From an uncultured Clostridia bacterium (GTDB lineage: Bacteria > Bacillota > Clostridia > Christensenellales > Borkfalkiaceae), in contig CAMXOH010000006.1 of assembly GCA_947245485.1 (NCBI GenBank), positions 1 through 35,031 of the forward strand: 35,031 nt of DNA. The letters run 5' to 3'. The position numbers and the translations under genes were made by a program. Below are positions 1 through 9,242 of this stretch, piece by piece. Every line of letters begins with the position of its first letter. Position 1 is the first letter of the stretch. The notes under the pieces are model-generated. The model saw only the letters and a list, made by a program, of their open reading frames with translations, was not told the DNA's origin and did not search any database.

Positions 1-93
1 CGAGCGTAGCGCGGCAATCCAGACTATTCCGCTCTTTCCAATCATCATTTACTTCCGGATTGCTTCGTCACCTACGGTTCCTCGCAATGACGA
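1..93. repeat. REP/MITE-like intergenic inverted repeat, left arm truncated by the window edge
   Basis: cgagcgtagcgcGGCAATCC (1-20) and GGATTGCttcgtcacctacggttcctcgcaatgacga (57-93) are the two arms of an imperfect inverted repeat of the 'TCATTGCGAG...GCAATCC' type, which recurs between genes in many bacterial genomes (from memory). Confidence 0.55.
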
Positions 94-161
94 CAAATCA
101 GCAACGCTTCCGCTTCTTTTTTGCCTCCCGCATAGCGGGAGATTGTCTTTTAGCAACTGAA

Positions 162-189
162 AAGGCGCGGGCAAAAATGCCCGCGCCTT
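162..189 (-). terminator. Hairpin terminator downstream of the DUF4011 helicase gene
   Basis: AAGGCGCGGGCA (162-173) aaaa TGCCCGCGCCTT (178-189), perfect 12-bp stem just after the stop codon on the minus strand. Confidence 0.75.
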
Positions 190-196
190 AAAAATT

Positions 197-3100
197 TTAT
201 GCAAGGGTTATTCGGTCCGAAATACTGCGTATAAATATTCCGCGGCGTACTCCTTCGTCTATACACGCCGATATGAACGACACGAGTTTGTCGCTTGAAC
301 GCGGCACTTTAAGTTCTTTTAAAACCATAGGAATAAGTTCGTCCGCATACATACTTACTTTATTTATAAGCACGCCCTTAATAAGCGAAATTACGTCGTA
401 AGGCGTATAGTCGGTATCCGCCGAACGTATCGATGCGCCCTCTTCCACGCGGTATCTGTCAAACGACGAGAATTTATCCGCCTTGAAGTAGTAAGTCGAG
501 CCGAGCATTTCGCTTTTGCACAGTCCGCACAAGTCGAACAGCGAACGGAGCTTTGCTTCGAGCTTGACGCCGTACTTTTGTATTCCGAACTGCGCGAGCG
601 TGCGCTTTATGAGGAATACTGCGGAAATGGGTTCTTCCGCCGTAACCACGGCTTTTATTACGCGCATAACTTCCGCGTCGTTGTTTCCGCTTAAAATATA
701 TTCGGGCGGCTGTTGCTTTGCTTCGCCCTTTACAAAACGGTAAGGTTTTTTAAAGTTGATTGCCGCGGGTTTTCCGTCGGAAGTGAGCTTGTCGAGATAG
801 TCTTTGATTTTCTTGATTTCGCGCTTGGGGTTATTGAAGAAGTTCAAAGCGCAAAGTCGGACTACGTTCCAGTTGTTGCGTTTCAAAGTCTGAACCTGCA
901 AAACCGTCCTGTCCTTTACCGAGAACGCGCTCTGCGAGCCGTCGCACAGCACCGCAAGTGTAAAGTTATGCCTGTTCTTGGGGTCTATAACCGCAACGTC
1001 GATTTTAAAGTCGGAAACGCCCACGTCGCAACGGCATTCGTAGCCGTAAGCCGCAAGTTCTTCGGCAATGAATTTGCCTATGCCCTGCTTGTTCAAAATT
1101 ATCTCGTCGCTCTTAACCGAAATGTTCGTCCTGCCCTTTTCGGCAAATTCGAGGAAGGCTTTAAGTCCCGCAACGCCGCGCGAAGTGGTTCTCGACATAT
1201 CTATCATAGAGTAACGCATCGATGAGAACACAACCATCTCTTCCCTCGCCCTCGATACCGCAACGTTGAGTCTGCGCCATCCGCCGAGTTGGTTCAACGG
1301 TCCGAAGTTGAGCGAAATTTTGCCGAGCTTGTCTGGTCCGTACCCGACGGAGAACAGGATTACGTCCCTTTCATCGCCTTGAACGTTTTCAAGGTTTTTG
1401 ACGAAAAGAGGTTCTTCCCTGTCGTACGCCGCGTCTTCGAGCTTCTGTTCCGATATTTTCTTGGATAACTGCCTTTCGATATAAATTTGCTGGGGCATAC
1501 TGAAAGTTACCACGCCGATACTCGAATTTTTCAGCCTCTCGTCTTTTAAGCGTTTGATGACTTCCTCAATGAGCGCGTCCGCTTCCTTTTTGTTGAGCTT
1601 TGTATCCCCCCTGTCGTAAACGCCGTCCTCGATTAGTCTGAACTTGACTTTGCTGTCGAGCGCGTCGGGCGACGGGTAAGTGCAGAGTCTGCTCGAATAA
1701 TACATTATATTGGAAAAGGCTATAAGGCTTTCGTGCTTGGAGCGGTAGTGCCATATAAGGTGCTTTTCGGGTATGCCGAGCGCGAGGCAGTCGTCGAGTA
1801 CCGATTCCAAATCCTCTGTTTCGGGGTTGTCCTCGTCCTGCCCCGTTGTGGTGAAGAACGTTGTAGGCGGCATCTGTTTGGGGTCGCCGACAATTATCGC
1901 GCTCTTTGAACGGGCGAGCGAGGGCACCGCTTCGCAAGTAGGCATCTGCGACGCTTCGTCGAAGATAACTATATCGAACAGCGCGGGGTCTGCGGGGAGA
2001 TACTGCGAAACCGTAGACGGACTCATCAGCATACAGGGCGCGACGACGCGCAGAAGTTCGGGCAGTTCGGTGAACAGAGTCCTTAAATTGAGTCCGCGCA
2101 TATTGCCCATAAAGTTGCGCTTAAACGCCATAAGTTCGAGCGCGAGCGGTCCTTCCGTCTCGGTTGCGGGCAGGCGGGAAATCAAATCGGAGCGGAGTTT
2201 TTCGCGGGTGAGCGATGAGAACTCCTCCAAAAGCTGTGAAAAACTTACTGCGTTTGTTTCCTGCACGTTCGCAGAGAACGAAGAGAGAACTTCGTCCGCG
2301 GGAATATTGGTCTGTATGAAATTGCGGTATACGTTTTTGCGGAACGAGGACAGAATTTGCTTGCCGCTTATTCTTCCGCTTTCCATTGCGTCCGTCATAA
2401 ACGTTAAACCGCTTTCATTGAGTTTTTTAGCCGTAGCTTTATACACGCACCAGCCGGGGAGCATATCGATATTGTCGATAAGCGCGGTGCATTTTTTGTT
2501 GAAGTAGTCGAAAATATCGCCGTCGAGAATTTCCGACTTGTCGGCTTTGACGGTTTTAAGGAAGTTGTCGCAACTCTTGTTAAACGCGCTCGCCGCGGCG
2601 ATGAGTCCGGTTATTAGCGGTTTCAAGTGTCCGCCGACAGCTTCCGCGCACACGCTGTTGAAGGCGTCCGCGTTGTAGTCCATAAACACCTGCGCGCATA
2701 GCGTGTGGAGATGGTAAAGGGGTTTTAAAAACTCCTCCCTCTTCCTGTCGTTTATGCTTCCGCCCATACCCGTGAAATTGGAGCTTAACTCCGTGTTGTC
2801 GAATATGCGGGTTTTGGCATGTTCCATTTCGCAGGCGCGGCGAACCCATACAAGCTCTTCCTTAGCCGTCATAGGCACCGACGCGCACTTGTTTATTCTG
2901 CGTATTACGTTTAAAACTATTTTGGACGAACGGTAGTTGTCGCCCCAGTTTTCAAGTTCGTTTTCAACCTTGTCCGCAAGTTTTGCAATATCGGGCAACG
3001 CCTTGAACTTGTTCAGCCACTGTTTAACCGCCGCGTCGTACTTTAAGTTTGCGTTATAGAATTTATAGAACGCGCGTTCCTCGCATTCGAAAAACTCGCT

Positions 3101-5815
3101 CAAATCGTCGCCTTTTAATATGTTGGCGATTTCGATAAGGCTTTTAAGTTTTTTATAGGTGAACGTGCTTGTATTCTGATTGAACGTGTCGAGGAACAAG
3201 CCGAGATAGTTTTTAAGATGTTTAAGCTCGGCAAGCACAACTTCCGCAGCGCACAGCACCGCGCTGCGCGTGGACTTGTCGCAGTGCGTAAGATTGATTT
3301 CCGAGAAGGGCGAACGGTAAACGCCGCCGCACTCTTCCGCCGCCGCCTGCGCGGTCATAAGCATTTTTTCGCATTCTTCGAGTTTGCTCTTCGTAAGCGT
3401 GTCGTAGAAAGTGCTTTCTATGTTTATGAGTTCGGGCGCGTTTTTGTTTTGAAGATAGTAGATAATGCCGTCGTAAACCGACACGCCGAGTCTGCGTTTT
3501 TTGTGGAGCGCGGAAAGGGGCGCTTTTAAGTTTTCGCGCATTTCCTTTATGTTCGCGCCCGCGCTTTTGAACTTTTCTCCGTCCGTACCGCCTTTAAGCG
3601 CAAGCGTGTTTTCTATACTGCGGATAATTTCGCCCTTGTCCGCGGACTTGCCCGAATGCAGTTCGAGACAGAATTCGCCTATACCTATATCCGAAAGGCG
3701 TTTTTTAACTACCTGCAACGCCGCTTGCTTTTCCGCGACGAACAGCACGCGTTTTTTACAGTAAAGCGCGTTTGCTATAATATTCGTAATAGTCTGGCTC
3801 TTGCCAGTTCCGGGAGGTCCGTGTAAAACGAACGTAGTACCCTTGGCGGATTCCGCAACCGCGGCGTACTGCGTGCTGTCGCAGGGCAACGGCGTTATGA
3901 TTTCGCAGGGTTCGCAGTCGTCCTCGCTCACGCCCGTAAGTTTGTTCTTTTCGAGTTTGTTGCCGTTTGTAAGCAGGCTTGCGATAAGCGGATTTTTCTT
4001 GTATTCGTTAATATTGTTCTTGACGTCCGCCCACATTGCGTACCGCGCGAACGTGAATTGGGCGAGGTAAATATCTTCGTACACCTGCCAGCCGCGCATA
4101 TTCGCCGTCTTTGCGCGGAACACCGCGATTATTTCGTCGGGTTTAAGTCCCTTGCCCTCGACGCCGCGGACGTCTATGCCGAACTCCTGCTTCAAAAATT
4201 CGAGCAGGGTTGTGTTGACTTCGTACTCTTCGCCCGTTTCGAGCCAAACGCCCGAAGTTTTGTTCTTTTTCACGTTTACGGGCAAAAGCGCGAGGGGCGC
4301 GTACTTGTCCTCTTTATCGTTCTTGGAACGCCACTTTAAAAAGCCGAACGCAAGATACAGCGTCTTTACGCCCGTTTCTTCCTCTGCCGAGCGCGACTTT
4401 CTTATAAGCGTGTTGGAAACGTCGTTAACGCCCTCCTGCCCCGAGTAGCAACGCATTACGCCCGACTTCATTTCGATTGAAATGAGCTCTTCCATACTCC
4501 TCACGCTCGAACCGCCGAAGAACTGCGCGTCCTTAATCGGCATAGAGAGAGGATTTAATTTATACTTGTCCTTTTCTTCGAGCCTTGCGCAGAACGCGCC
4601 GAGGTCGGCGGAAAGGATATGCAGGCAGTCCCGCTTATAGCGGAAATTCAAGAGGTTGTTCCTCAGCGATAAGTCTAAAAGCCTTCTCTGCCAGTTCTTG
4701 TCCTTGGAAGCCGCTCTGTCGTACTCGAACTTGCTTGCGTCTATAATTTCGCCGGGTTTCGCGTTGTAGGCTATTTGCCTGTCGTCTAAAAGTTCGTAAC
4801 CCGCGTGCGTTTTTACTTTTAAGGGAAGCGGGAAAATTCCGCCAATGCGGCAACGCTTTACGTCGATACAGGTATCGAACGCGTTACTGCGCAAAAATGA
4901 AATGAAGTGCGCGCCGCTTGTTGTGAAACTTGCGTTTTTATGCGCGTATAAATCGTCCGCGTCGAACACGGCGAGGTTGTTTACGCCGTCCGCAACGTAT
5001 TTTTCGATGAGCGGCATATCGTCCTGAATGGGCGAAGAGAAACAGCTTTCATACAGCCATACGCCGACTGCGGCTTTGTTTTTGCCGATAATCAGCACGG
5101 GATTGAGCTTTGTAGCTTCGAAACAGGACGCGACGAAAACGGCGAGTTCGAGCGGACTTGCGCTCTTGCTTTTGATAATAGAGCTTATATCGCCCGCGCG
5201 GGTTACGCCCGTCATATCGCCGCAATCCGAACGCTCGATATTAAGATTTCTCACGGCGGAGAAAATCGACGCCGCGGCGTTTCTTACGGCGTTTCTGTCG
5301 TTGCCCGCGTAACCGCTCCACTCCGAGGAATAACCCCAAGATTTGAGCTGTAACCCCGCTTCCGCCAAAATTTTCTGACAGTCGGAAAGTTTGGGGCGCA
5401 CGAACGCAGAAAGCATTTCCGCATTGCCCGAAAGTCCGCACCAATAATCTATGGGAAGCGCGAGGACTTCCGCGTTCAGAGAGCAGATTATATCCTTGCC
5501 CTGCATAAGTTTGATTTGCACTTTACAGGTTGCAGGCTCTTCCAAATCGGCAAGATATTTAGGGTTGAGAAGATTTCCCGCCGCAAGCTCGATACTGCTT
5601 TGATGGGGAATTTCGGCAACGGGAATTTCCGCGGGCATTATAAGCTGGGTTGAACCCGTAATGCAGACGGTGATTTCCGAAACGCTTTCTTCCGCGCGGT
5701 TGAAAATTCTGAAAGAAGTAAACAGCGGCTGACGGCAATAGTACGTTGCGTAGCTGACTGCGTTTAAAAGTTCGCCTTCTATTTCTATTGTATCTATGTT
5801 CTTTTTCTTAGCCAT
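197..5815 (-). CDS. Very large SF1 helicase: DUF4011 domain, AAA_11/AAA_12 helicase core, MTES_1575/Vsr-like nuclease-fold domain, DUF3320 C-terminus
   Basis: RRLLDLSLRNNLLNFR (DUF4011 signature), GPPGTGKSQTITNIIAN (Walker A), FDIVIFDEASQMPTCEAVP (Walker B), GDPKQMPPTTFF, LNVAVSRAREEMVVF, and a C-terminal DUF3320-like segment. The ORF track begins at a TTG (5821); the ATG at 5815 is the likely start. Confidence 0.88.
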   Translation of the reverse strand: MAKKKNIDTIEIEGELLNAVSYATYYCRQPLFTSFRIFNRAEESVSEITVCITGSTQLIMPAEIPVAEIPHQSSIELAAGNLLNPKYLADLEEPATCKVQIKLMQGKDIICSLNAEVLALPIDYWCGLSGNAEMLSAFVRPKLSDCQKILAEAGLQLKSWGYSSEWSGYAGNDRNAVRNAAASIFSAVRNLNIERSDCGDMTGVTRAGDISSIIKSKSASPLELAVFVASCFEATKLNPVLIIGKNKAAVGVWLYESCFSSPIQDDMPLIEKYVADGVNNLAVFDADDLYAHKNASFTTSGAHFISFLRSNAFDTCIDVKRCRIGGIFPLPLKVKTHAGYELLDDRQIAYNAKPGEIIDASKFEYDRAASKDKNWQRRLLDLSLRNNLLNFRYKRDCLHILSADLGAFCARLEEKDKYKLNPLSMPIKDAQFFGGSSVRSMEELISIEMKSGVMRCYSGQEGVNDVSNTLIRKSRSAEEETGVKTLYLAFGFLKWRSKNDKEDKYAPLALLPVNVKKNKTSGVWLETGEEYEVNTTLLEFLKQEFGIDVRGVEGKGLKPDEIIAVFRAKTANMRGWQVYEDIYLAQFTFARYAMWADVKNNINEYKKNPLIASLLTNGNKLEKNKLTGVSEDDCEPCEIITPLPCDSTQYAAVAESAKGTTFVLHGPPGTGKSQTITNIIANALYCKKRVLFVAEKQAALQVVKKRLSDIGIGEFCLELHSGKSADKGEIIRSIENTLALKGGTDGEKFKSAGANIKEMRENLKAPLSALHKKRRLGVSVYDGIIYYLQNKNAPELINIESTFYDTLTKSKLEECEKMLMTAQAAAEECGGVYRSPFSEINLTHCDKSTRSAVLCAAEVVLAELKHLKNYLGLFLDTFNQNTSTFTYKKLKSLIEIANILKGDDLSEFFECEERAFYKFYNANLKYDAAVKQWLNKFKALPDIAKLADKVENELENWGDNYRSSKIVLNVIRRINKCASVPMTAKEELVWVRRACEMEHAKTRIFDNTELSSNFTGMGGSINDRKREEFLKPLYHLHTLCAQVFMDYNADAFNSVCAEAVGGHLKPLITGLIAAASAFNKSCDNFLKTVKADKSEILDGDIFDYFNKKCTALIDNIDMLPGWCVYKATAKKLNESGLTFMTDAMESGRISGKQILSSFRKNVYRNFIQTNIPADEVLSSFSANVQETNAVSFSQLLEEFSSLTREKLRSDLISRLPATETEGPLALELMAFKRNFMGNMRGLNLRTLFTELPELLRVVAPCMLMSPSTVSQYLPADPALFDIVIFDEASQMPTCEAVPSLARSKSAIIVGDPKQMPPTTFFTTTGQDEDNPETEDLESVLDDCLALGIPEKHLIWHYRSKHESLIAFSNIMYYSSRLCTYPSPDALDSKVKFRLIEDGVYDRGDTKLNKKEADALIEEVIKRLKDERLKNSSIGVVTFSMPQQIYIERQLSKKISEQKLEDAAYDREEPLFVKNLENVQGDERDVILFSVGYGPDKLGKISLNFGPLNQLGGWRRLNVAVSRAREEMVVFSSMRYSMIDMSRTTSRGVAGLKAFLEFAEKGRTNISVKSDEIILNKQGIGKFIAEELAAYGYECRCDVGVSDFKIDVAVIDPKNRHNFTLAVLCDGSQSAFSVKDRTVLQVQTLKRNNWNVVRLCALNFFNNPKREIKKIKDYLDKLTSDGKPAAINFKKPYRFVKGEAKQQPPEYILSGNNDAEVMRVIKAVVTAEEPISAVFLIKRTLAQFGIQKYGVKLEAKLRSLFDLCGLCKSEMLGSTYYFKADKFSSFDRYRVEEGASIRSADTDYTPYDVISLIKGVLINKVSMYADELIPMVLKELKVPRSSDKLVSFISACIDEGVRRGIFIRSISDRITLA

Positions 5816-5850
5816 ATCCAAATTATACCACTTTTTTATTTTATTGACAA
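5815..5850 (-). promoter_or_regulatory. Candidate sigma-A-type promoter, apparently leaderless
   Basis: Minus strand TTGTCA (5850-5845) - 17 nt - TATAAT (5827-5822) - 6 nt - ATG (5815). Confidence 0.6.
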
Positions 5851-5899
5851 TGACTTACCTAAGTTTTCAATAATTTTTAAATAATAAGCCGCTGTGAAA

Positions 5900-5925
5900 A
5901 ATTTTTAACGTACGCGGCTTTCCGC
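5900..5925 (-). terminator. Possible weak terminator hairpin downstream of the HelD-like gene
   Basis: AAGCCGC...GCGGCTT arms with a ~20-nt loop (around 5887-5920), followed on the minus strand by a T-rich stretch (TTATTATTT). Exact limits uncertain. Confidence 0.3.
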
Positions 5926-5941
5926 CGCCCGAAGTTTTCGG

Positions 5942-8311
5942 CTACTCTATTATTGCAAGATTTTTCAGCGCACGGGTATAGGCGATATACTTTTCGTTAA
6001 CCGTCATATCTCCGTCGGCAACCGCAACGGCGGTAAATTCAAGTCCCTTGCTCTCGTAGACGGTCATAATATTAATTTTCGTCTTTGAAATTTTGCCCGT
6101 TTCACGAAGAACGTTGTAACTCTTCCTCGAATGTTTTTCAAACCCCGCCTCGGTGACGATAACCGCGCAAAGTCCGTTTTTGTCCGAAAGATACTTAGTG
6201 ACGGAACGCGCCGAAATTTTTTCCACTTTACAGCCGTCGAAACCTATGGGTTGCATATCTATGCCCAGCCGCTCCGAAACGAAATTGACTATTTGGTTGG
6301 TGTTGCGGTAATTCAAATTTAAATCGTAAACCTTATACCCAAGCTCCGCCCAATCGCGTATTCCGCGGTATGCGGTAATGTTCTGCTTCAAGTCGCCGAA
6401 CACGTTGAACGACGCCCTGTCGTTGATTTTACGAAGCACAGCGTACTCCTGCGGGGAAATATCCTGCGCTTCGTCCACGAACACAAAACCGTATTTGGGC
6501 GTTAGCGGAAATTCGAGTTCGGTGAGAATAAGGCAGAGCGCAAACGGGTCGGTGCGGCAAAGTTTTTTTGTAGGCATGCCGAACCTGTATTTGATTTTTT
6601 TAACCGTTTCGCGGTAGAAATAGCGCGCTATGTCGTAGGTGTTTTCGCACTTGCCGAGAGAGACAAGCTCGCCGTCGCCGCGGAGCACGTCCGCAAACTC
6701 ATAGAGCGGTATAAACGCATTGCGTATGCGCTCCACTCTCTCTATGGTGACGGAGATTTCTTTTTTGAGCTGTTCGCGCTTTTCTATTCTGTCCGCATAG
6801 GTTAAAACTTCCTGCCCGCCGTTGTTCGTCTTATAGCGCAGTAAGTCGTGTATTTCCTTCTCTACCGCCTTATAGAGAGCTTCCAAATCTTCTTTGGCGT
6901 TCAGACAGATTTTGTCCGAATAGTGCCTTAAAAACTTTATGGACTTATAAAACGAAAGGAATTGCTTGTAGAAGAACGCATAGCTTTTCATACGCTCGTC
7001 CGACATAAGCGAAATAAATTCCTTTACGTCGGTAACGCAGTTGAACGCGTTCCTGAACTGTTTTGTAAAATAGAGTCCGCCGTCGGGTTTTTCCTTTATT
7101 TCGCCGAGTACGCAACGCCTTACGCGCAGGCTCGCGTTTTTAATGAACGAATAATCGTTTTCCTGCTCGCCGCAGGCTTGTCTCACCGCTTCGGCGACTT
7201 CACTGCATCCGTCGGCTGTAAACATACCGTAAATTCCGTCGAACACTTTTGAAAGTTTCTTTCTCACGTCAGCGGTAAATTTATCCGAATAGATATAACT
7301 CAGCATTCCGTCGGGTACGTTCTGGGCAAAATCGATTTTGTCCGTCACGAACACTCCCGCATTGCGCAGTACGTTTAAAAAATAATTGTCGAGAGTGGAA
7401 GTTTTTACTTTTTCAAGTTCGAGTATCGCCGAAAGCTCGTCGATAAACGCGTTGAAAGAGTCCGACGGAGTAATTACAAGAATATCGGACGGGCGCAGGC
7501 TTTCGTTATTATAAAGGATATAGGAAAGGCGGTGAAGTAAAATCATAGTCTTACCGCTGCCCGCAACGCCCTGCAAAATAAATTCCGAGCGTTCGGGCAG
7601 GGTTATAATTTCATACTGCTTTTCCTGTATGGTTTCGATTATATCGGTAATTTCACGCTTTTCCTTTCGGCTTTCGAGAATTTCCTTTAAGAACGGGTCG
7701 AAAATAAGCGCCTCGTCCCGTCCCCCGATTTCCTCTTGCGTGAGATAATCGGCAAGCGAAAGATACTCGTTTTTCATATCGAGCACCGCGCCGTTCTTGG
7801 TGCGGAGCGCGCGGCGCAGAATCAGTTTATATTCGTAGTCGTTTATTTTAAATTCGGTCTTGCTCTTTTGGTAGTACTTTCTCGCAAGCGGTGCGCGCCA
7901 ATCGACTATTTCAAGTCCCTCGTCGCCGCGCTTGCCTATATAGTAACTGTTGTACCCTTCCGCCTTATCCTCCAAGTCCATACGCGCAAAGTACGGCTCT
8001 TCGAAAAAGGGTTTATAGGACGCAAGTTTTTCGTTTAGCGTTTTTATTACGGCGTTGAGTTCGAGAACGCGTCTGTAATTTTCCGCCGAATGCTCGTTCT
8101 CGGAATTTTTGGCGTGACGCTCGGCTTTTGCCTCGGCTATTTTGTCTTTAAGTTTATTTATATAAAGACATTTAAGCATAAGCATTACCGCCTTAATTCG
8201 GCGGTTTTCGTAATCGCGCTGACTTTCTCCGTCGAGCAGTTCGAGGAAAAAGGCTTTATCCGGCTGTTTATGCGGCTCTATTGAGATTTTAAGTTTTTCG
8301 AATTCCGTCAT
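5942..8311 (-). CDS. helD: HelD-like UvrD-family helicase (RNA polymerase recycling motor)
   Basis: 789 aa; coiled-coil-like N-terminus, GVAGSGKTMILLHRLSYIL (Walker A), FVFVDEAQDISPQEYAVLRKI, GDLKQNI, VYESKGLEFTAVAVAD and YIAYTRALKNLAIIE motifs; 'YYIGKRGDEGLEIVDWRAPLARKYY' is typical of HelD-type proteins. Confidence 0.8.
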   Translation of the reverse strand: MTEFEKLKISIEPHKQPDKAFFLELLDGESQRDYENRRIKAVMLMLKCLYINKLKDKIAEAKAERHAKNSENEHSAENYRRVLELNAVIKTLNEKLASYKPFFEEPYFARMDLEDKAEGYNSYYIGKRGDEGLEIVDWRAPLARKYYQKSKTEFKINDYEYKLILRRALRTKNGAVLDMKNEYLSLADYLTQEEIGGRDEALIFDPFLKEILESRKEKREITDIIETIQEKQYEIITLPERSEFILQGVAGSGKTMILLHRLSYILYNNESLRPSDILVITPSDSFNAFIDELSAILELEKVKTSTLDNYFLNVLRNAGVFVTDKIDFAQNVPDGMLSYIYSDKFTADVRKKLSKVFDGIYGMFTADGCSEVAEAVRQACGEQENDYSFIKNASLRVRRCVLGEIKEKPDGGLYFTKQFRNAFNCVTDVKEFISLMSDERMKSYAFFYKQFLSFYKSIKFLRHYSDKICLNAKEDLEALYKAVEKEIHDLLRYKTNNGGQEVLTYADRIEKREQLKKEISVTIERVERIRNAFIPLYEFADVLRGDGELVSLGKCENTYDIARYFYRETVKKIKYRFGMPTKKLCRTDPFALCLILTELEFPLTPKYGFVFVDEAQDISPQEYAVLRKINDRASFNVFGDLKQNITAYRGIRDWAELGYKVYDLNLNYRNTNQIVNFVSERLGIDMQPIGFDGCKVEKISARSVTKYLSDKNGLCAVIVTEAGFEKHSRKSYNVLRETGKISKTKINIMTVYESKGLEFTAVAVADGDMTVNEKYIAYTRALKNLAIIE

Positions 8312-8337
8312 ATAAATAACCTGCTTAAAGTCGAGTG

Positions 8338-8366
8338 TAACACATATTTAAGAAAAATACAACCCT
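8338..8366 (-). promoter_or_regulatory. Candidate promoter for the HelD-like gene
   Basis: Minus strand TTGTAT - 17 nt - TACACT, about 27 nt before the start codon. Confidence 0.4.
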
Positions 8367-8468
8367 TTAACCCAAATGATTTTTAACATAAGACAGTGTA
8401 AAAACCGATATATTTTATAAATTGCCAAACAAAATATGCCTTATTTAATTTTATTTTTAGGTTAATTA

Positions 8469-8497
8469 TTGACAAAAATAGATATTTCGGATATAAA
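8469..8497 (+). promoter_or_regulatory. Strong-looking sigma-A promoter on the plus strand with no annotated plus-strand gene downstream
   Basis: TTGACA (8469-8474) - 17 nt - TATAAA (8492-8497). Confidence 0.5.
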
Positions 8498-8500
8498 ACT

Positions 8501-8541
8501 AAACCAAATGGGTTTGCGGAATCCGCAAACCCATTTGGTTT
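8501..8541. repeat. 41-nt near-perfect palindrome (hairpin, terminator or operator)
   Basis: AAACCAAATGGGTTTGCGGA (8501-8520) a TCCGCAAACCCATTTGGTTT (8522-8541): 20-bp perfect inverted repeat with a 1-nt centre. Confidence 0.9.
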
Positions 8542-8569
8542 ATACCAACGAAAGAAAATGATGAGTGAA

Positions 8570-9235
8570 CTATTTTACCCTTACAATTTGCTGAACCGTA
8601 GCGAAAAACGCTTCGTCCCCCATTGCAGGTTTTTGCATATAATCGAAATATAAAATTTCCGTACCCTTTTCAATCCAACCCTGATAATTTATATACGTTT
8701 TGCTTCTGTCGCTCTCTTTCCCGTAATTGACGGTGTAATCAGTTAACTGTTCAGTAACCATTTCAACTTTAAAGTCTGCGTTGTATGTATAATTCTCATT
8801 TATGACTACAACTATTTTTAGAGAAGATTTTACGTCAATGGCTGTCGCTCTATAATATAAATCATCATTACTTTTTGTATCATAATACAAATTGATTTGC
8901 AATTCCGAAAGAACTTCGAAGTTCACGTCAAAATACGTGATATCATCCTGCATTTGCGCGACAGTCACTTCTCTGCTTGTAATATATTCGTCCTTATACA
9001 GTATTTCATCTGGTTTTCTTGTGGCGAACATACAAACCATAACCACTGCGACGGCGCACAGAACGGACGCTACGGGAGTAAACCACTGCAAAAAGCTCCT
9101 GTTTGCATAGGCGTTCCCCGCTTTCTTTTCTTCGAGGCGCGGCAACAGAGTTTCAAACAGTTCGCGCTCCTCTTTCGACAGTTCGTCATTCGGCGGACTG
9201 TCATTTTTTAACCTCATATATTTTTTAAAATTCAT
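8570..9235 (-). CDS. Single-TM membrane protein, putative anti-sigma factor
   Basis: ~50-aa charged N-terminus, TM segment (FTPVASVLCAVAVVMVCMF), ~150-aa extracytoplasmic domain; last gene of an apparent operon starting with a sigma-like gene; GAGG Shine-Dalgarno. Confidence 0.55.
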   Translation of the reverse strand: MNFKKYMRLKNDSPPNDELSKEERELFETLLPRLEEKKAGNAYANRSFLQWFTPVASVLCAVAVVMVCMFATRKPDEILYKDEYITSREVTVAQMQDDITYFDVNFEVLSELQINLYYDTKSNDDLYYRATAIDVKSSLKIVVVINENYTYNADFKVEMVTEQLTDYTVNYGKESDRSKTYINYQGWIEKGTEILYFDYMQKPAMGDEAFFATVQQIVRVK

Positions 9236-9242
9236 TATAACC

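Noticed and set aside
125-141. CTCCCGC-ATA-GCGGGAG hairpin near the left edge
   Set aside because: Short 7-bp stem next to a clear terminator and the REP-like element; likely part of the same repeat-rich intergenic debris.
1773-2507. 244-aa plus-strand ORF (and others at 713-1225, 3218-3529, 4058-4448) inside the DUF4011 helicase gene
   Set aside because: Antisense shadow ORFs over a long, motif-verified coding region.
197-8311. HelD-like and DUF4011 helicases as a two-gene defence system
   Set aside because: Each appears to have its own promoter and they are ~120 nt apart; HelD-like proteins are usually housekeeping, and no other defence gene is adjacent.
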